64,000 nt of DNA from Rhodococcus pyridinivorans. Lineage in GTDB: Bacteria > Actinomycetota > Actinomycetes > Mycobacteriales > Mycobacteriaceae. Shown in pieces: positions 61,757 to 64,000 of this stretch. The translations under genes and the position numbers were made by a program. Location: contig NZ_FNRX01000002.1 of the NCBI RefSeq assembly GCF_900105195.1, positions 2,418,001 to 2,482,000 on the forward strand, in the 5' to 3' direction. How positions within the stretch are numbered: position 1 is the first letter of the stretch; every line of letters starts with the position of its first letter. Under the pieces are notes generated by a model. That model made no database searches. It was not told the origin of the DNA and was given only the letters and a program-made list of their open reading frames with translations.

Positions 61757-62847
61757 GCCACCCGTCGCGTCGCCGCGACCGCCGACTCGCGCAGAAGGGC
61801 CTTGCCCTCCTCGGTGGCGCCGGACGCCTCGAGCGCCTCGAACGCGCTGTCGGTCAGTTCCGAGATGCGGTCCTCGATTCGGGCGACCGCGCCGAGATCG
61901 ACGAGCAGCGAGCGGAGGTGCTCGACCTGCGCGTCGGACAGATCGGTCCCGATCGAGGTGCGCAGCAGCTCGGCCGCGGCCGGATCGGAGGCATCGGCCG
62001 TCTCCAGTGCCAGCGCGTACAGGACGGTCCTCTTGCCCGAGCGCAGGTCGTCGCCCGAAGGCTTGCCGGTGACCTTGGGGTCGCCGAAGACACCGAGCAG
62101 GTCGTCGCGCAGCTGGAACGCCAGGCCGATGTCGGTGCCGAAGCGGCGGTATGCGGCGATGAGGTCGTCGTCGGCGCCGGCGAGGGCAGCGCCGATGTGC
62201 AGGGGGCGTTCGATCGTGTACGCCGCGGTCTTGAACCGGTTGACCCGCGTAGCGGCCTCCACCGATTCGTCCGCCGCCACTTCGTTGGCGATGTCGAGGT
62301 ACTGCCCGCCGAGCACTTCGGTGCGCATCGCGGTCCAGGCCGGGACCACGCGCGCGACGGTCGCGGGGTCGAGCCCCGCCGAGTGCAGCATGTCGTCGGC
62401 CCAGACCAGGGCGAGGTCGCCGAGCAGGATCGCGACCGACTCGCCGAACTGCTCCGGCCTGCCGTGCCAGCCGGCCTTCCGGTGCTGCTCGGTGAACTCG
62501 ACGTGCACGGTGGGGAATCCGCGGCGCGTGGTGGAGGCATCGATGATGTCGTCGTGGACGAGCGCCGCGGCCTGCACGAGCTCGAGCGCGGAGCACGCCT
62601 GCAGGACGGCCTCGGCGTCCGGCCCGGTCGGGTCACCACCGGCGCCGAGCCAGCCCGTCCAGGCGAAACGCGGACGCACCCGCTTGCCGCCGCGCAGCAC
62701 GAATGCCTCGAGCGTGTCGACGGCCTGCCGGTATCCATTGCCCACCGAGTCGACCAGGTCGGAGCGTGAGGTGAAGAACTGCCGGAGGGAGTCCTCCACC
62801 CGATGGGGGAGCTGCTCGGCAGACAGGTGAACGGCGCCGGTAGACAG
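61753..62847 (-). CDS. Trans-prenyl diphosphate synthase (GGPP synthase type, IdsA2-like)
   Basis: This prenyl synthase (364 residues from 62847) has the first Asp-rich motif in LVHDDIIDASTTRRG, the GGKRVRPRFAW segment and the second motif LRDDLLGVFGDP; in this family the second aspartates are reduced compared with classic FPP synthase (DDxxD appears as DDLLG). It follows IdsA2 (Rv2173) and should make geranylgeranyl diphosphate for CrtB. The start is unusual: TGGAGG lies 7 nt before a CTG at 62847, and no ATG, GTG or TTG stands nearby. GTG 62799 is the fallback and gives 348 residues, but has no ribosome binding site. Confidence 0.88.
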   Translation of the reverse strand: MSTGAVHLSAEQLPHRVEDSLRQFFTSRSDLVDSVGNGYRQAVDTLEAFVLRGGKRVRPRFAWTGWLGAGGDPTGPDAEAVLQACSALELVQAAALVHDDIIDASTTRRGFPTVHVEFTEQHRKAGWHGRPEQFGESVAILLGDLALVWADDMLHSAGLDPATVARVVPAWTAMRTEVLGGQYLDIANEVAADESVEAATRVNRFKTAAYTIERPLHIGAALAGADDDLIAAYRRFGTDIGLAFQLRDDLLGVFGDPKVTGKPSGDDLRSGKRTVLYALALETADASDPAAAELLRTSIGTDLSDAQVEHLRSLLVDLGAVARIEDRISELTDSAFEALEASGATEEGKALLRESAVAATRRVA

Positions 62848-62967
62848 GACGAAACCTCCAGGTCGATGGGTGACGGCACCTCGGAGGCGGGTGAGCCGGA
62901 GGTGCCGCGACCAGCCTATCCGCACAGTCGGGTCGTCGCCGGTAGCGACCGCCCCGGGGGCGCCAAC

Positions 62968-62973
62968 TATGCT
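62968..62973 (+). promoter_or_regulatory. Putative -10 element of metF
   Basis: TATGCT lies 6 nt before the metF GTG at 62980, with no Shine-Dalgarno sequence. Confidence 0.45.
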
Positions 62974-62979
62974 GGACCG

Positions 62980-63963
62980 GTGACAAGCGACTTCGTCAGG
63001 GCAACCGAGGACGGCGGGATTTCTCGGACCCCGTCGATCGTGGACCGTCTCGGGTCCGCGCGTTCGGGCCGCATTCCGTTCTCCGTCGAGTTCTCCCCGC
63101 CTCGCGACGCCGAGGCCGAGGGACGACTGTGGCGCGCCGTGCGGACGTTCGAACGTCTCGGCCCGGCCTTCGTATCGATGACCTACGGCGCCGGGGGCTC
63201 CACCCGCGACCGTACGGTCCGGGTCACCGGACGCCTCGCCGAGGAGACCACCCTCCTGCCGGTCGCGCACCTCACGGCCGTCGGGCACAGCATCGACGAA
63301 CTGCGCGCGATGGTCGGCGCCTACGCCGACCGCGGCATCACCAACATCCTCGCGCTGCGCGGTGACCCGCCGGGCAACCCGCTCGGCGAGTGGGAAAAGC
63401 ACCCCGAAGGTCTCGAATACGCCGACGAGCTCGTGCGTCTGGTGCGCGAGCTCGGCGACTTCCACGTGGGCGTCGCGTCGTTCCCCGAAGGACACCACCG
63501 GTCCCCGGACCTCGATCACGACACCCGCTATCTCGTGCAGAAGCTCCGTGCGGGTGCCGAGTACTCGATCACCCAGATGTTCTTCGACGTCGAGCACTAC
63601 CTGAGGCTGCGCGACCGGGTCGTGGCCTGCGACGCCGAGCAGGGGCTCAAGCCGATCATCCCCGAGATCATGCCCATCACGTCGCTGCGCTCGGCGCGGC
63701 GCAGCCTCGAACTGTCGGGTTCGCACCTGCCGCCCGTTCTCGAGGAGCGGCTGCGGCGCGCGGCAGGCGACGGTCCGGAGGAGAACCGCGCCGCGGTGCG
63801 CGAGGTGGGTATCGAGGTGGCGACGGAGATGTGCGAGCGGCTGATCTCCGAGGGTGCGCCGTGCCTGCACTTCATCACGCTCAACTTCGCCCGCGCGACC
63901 GGCGAGGTGCTCGACCGCCTCGGCTACGAACTCGAAGCTCCCGCCGCGGTGCAGCCGGCCTGA
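62980..63963 (+). CDS. metF: Methylenetetrahydrofolate reductase
   Basis: The 327-residue TIM-barrel flavoenzyme reduces methylene-tetrahydrofolate to methyl-tetrahydrofolate for methionine synthesis. Visible family features are FSVEFSPPRDAEAEG (catalytic Glu in VEF), FVSMTYGAGGSTRDRT, ITNILALRGDPPG, VASFPEGHHR, and QMFFDVEHYLRL. The length suits the bacterial catalytic-only form. GTG 62980 follows TATGCT at 6 nt, consistent with a leaderless mRNA. It is divergent from the prenyl synthase. In M. tuberculosis the gene at this place (Rv2172c) is a distinct, shorter MTHFR; this one reads as the canonical MetF. The last 37 bases of the window hold no gene. Confidence 0.95.
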   Translation: MTSDFVRATEDGGISRTPSIVDRLGSARSGRIPFSVEFSPPRDAEAEGRLWRAVRTFERLGPAFVSMTYGAGGSTRDRTVRVTGRLAEETTLLPVAHLTAVGHSIDELRAMVGAYADRGITNILALRGDPPGNPLGEWEKHPEGLEYADELVRLVRELGDFHVGVASFPEGHHRSPDLDHDTRYLVQKLRAGAEYSITQMFFDVEHYLRLRDRVVACDAEQGLKPIIPEIMPITSLRSARRSLELSGSHLPPVLEERLRRAAGDGPEENRAAVREVGIEVATEMCERLISEGAPCLHFITLNFARATGEVLDRLGYELEAPAAVQPA

Positions 63964-64000
63964 CATCCGGCCCGCGCCGGTTCGGGGTCAGGGCAGGACG

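Overview
The window is high-GC actinobacterial chromosome, and everything in it points to a mycolic-acid bacterium close to Rhodococcus. From memory of the Mycobacterium tuberculosis map, gene content and order follow Rv2225 to Rv2172c closely (panB, Hip1-type hydrolase, glnA2, glnE, glnA1, lipA/lipB, sucB, pepA, gcvT, ilvE, cobS/cobT, erpA-like, adoK, asnB, ctaC, qcrCAB/ctaE, trpD, pimB, plsC, RNase AS, aroG, pknL, mptA, idsA2, metF). It differs from M. tuberculosis by insertions and losses that look rhodococcal or nocardial: furA-katG between glnE and glnA1, a MerR/HEAT gene pair where mmpS3 would be, a ROK glucokinase before plsC, no fadD15 after pimB, and carotenoid genes interleaved with mptA. 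No prophage, insertion sequence, CRISPR array, rRNA or tRNA was seen.

Layout. 1-3.5 kb: the end of an RNB ribonuclease, a CHAP-domain protein, a proline iminopeptidase, a lipoprotein and panB. 3.7-16 kb: nitrogen assimilation (glnA2, glnE, glnA1, with GlnR-type boxes upstream of both synthetases), interrupted by a small secreted PASTA-like protein and the peroxide-response pair furA-katG; then an RDD protein and a DUF4191 protein. 16-24.5 kb: lipoate synthesis (lipB-lipA) beside sucB, whose product carries three lipoyl domains, then pepA, gcvT (a lipoyl-dependent pathway) and ilvE. 24.6-31 kb: lower-ligand steps of cobalamin synthesis (cobT-cobS), small membrane proteins, an A-type Fe-S carrier, adenosine kinase and asnB. 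31-39 kb: the aa3/bcc respiratory supercomplex (ctaC-ctaF on + ; ctaE-qcrC-qcrA-qcrB on -), with the MerR/HEAT pair between the arms. 39-43 kb: an orphan gene, trpD, a RAM-only Lrp-type protein and a DnaQ/UvrC fusion. 43-49 kb: cell-envelope block: a c-di-AMP (ydaO-type) riboswitch and two NlpC/P60 hydrolases, a membrane-anchored HExxH protein, and pimB. 48-53.5 kb: a tight run of two SRPBCC proteins, an ArsA-like ATPase, a CxxC protein, a ROK kinase, plsC and an exoribonuclease. 53.5-64 kb: aroG, pknL with its substrate-type DNA-binding partner, crtB-mptA-crtI-idsA2, and metF.

Control signals readable in the sequence include a c-di-AMP riboswitch with an upstream promoter, two GlnR-type boxes, about a dozen strong hairpin terminators, and a recurrent TANNNT hexamer 6-8 nt before the start codon in about 13 genes, which suggests leaderless mRNAs. 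Three short tandem repeats (24-26 bp), two of them spanning stop codons, and a 384-bp in-frame duplication in sucB are the clearest signs of recent local sequence change.
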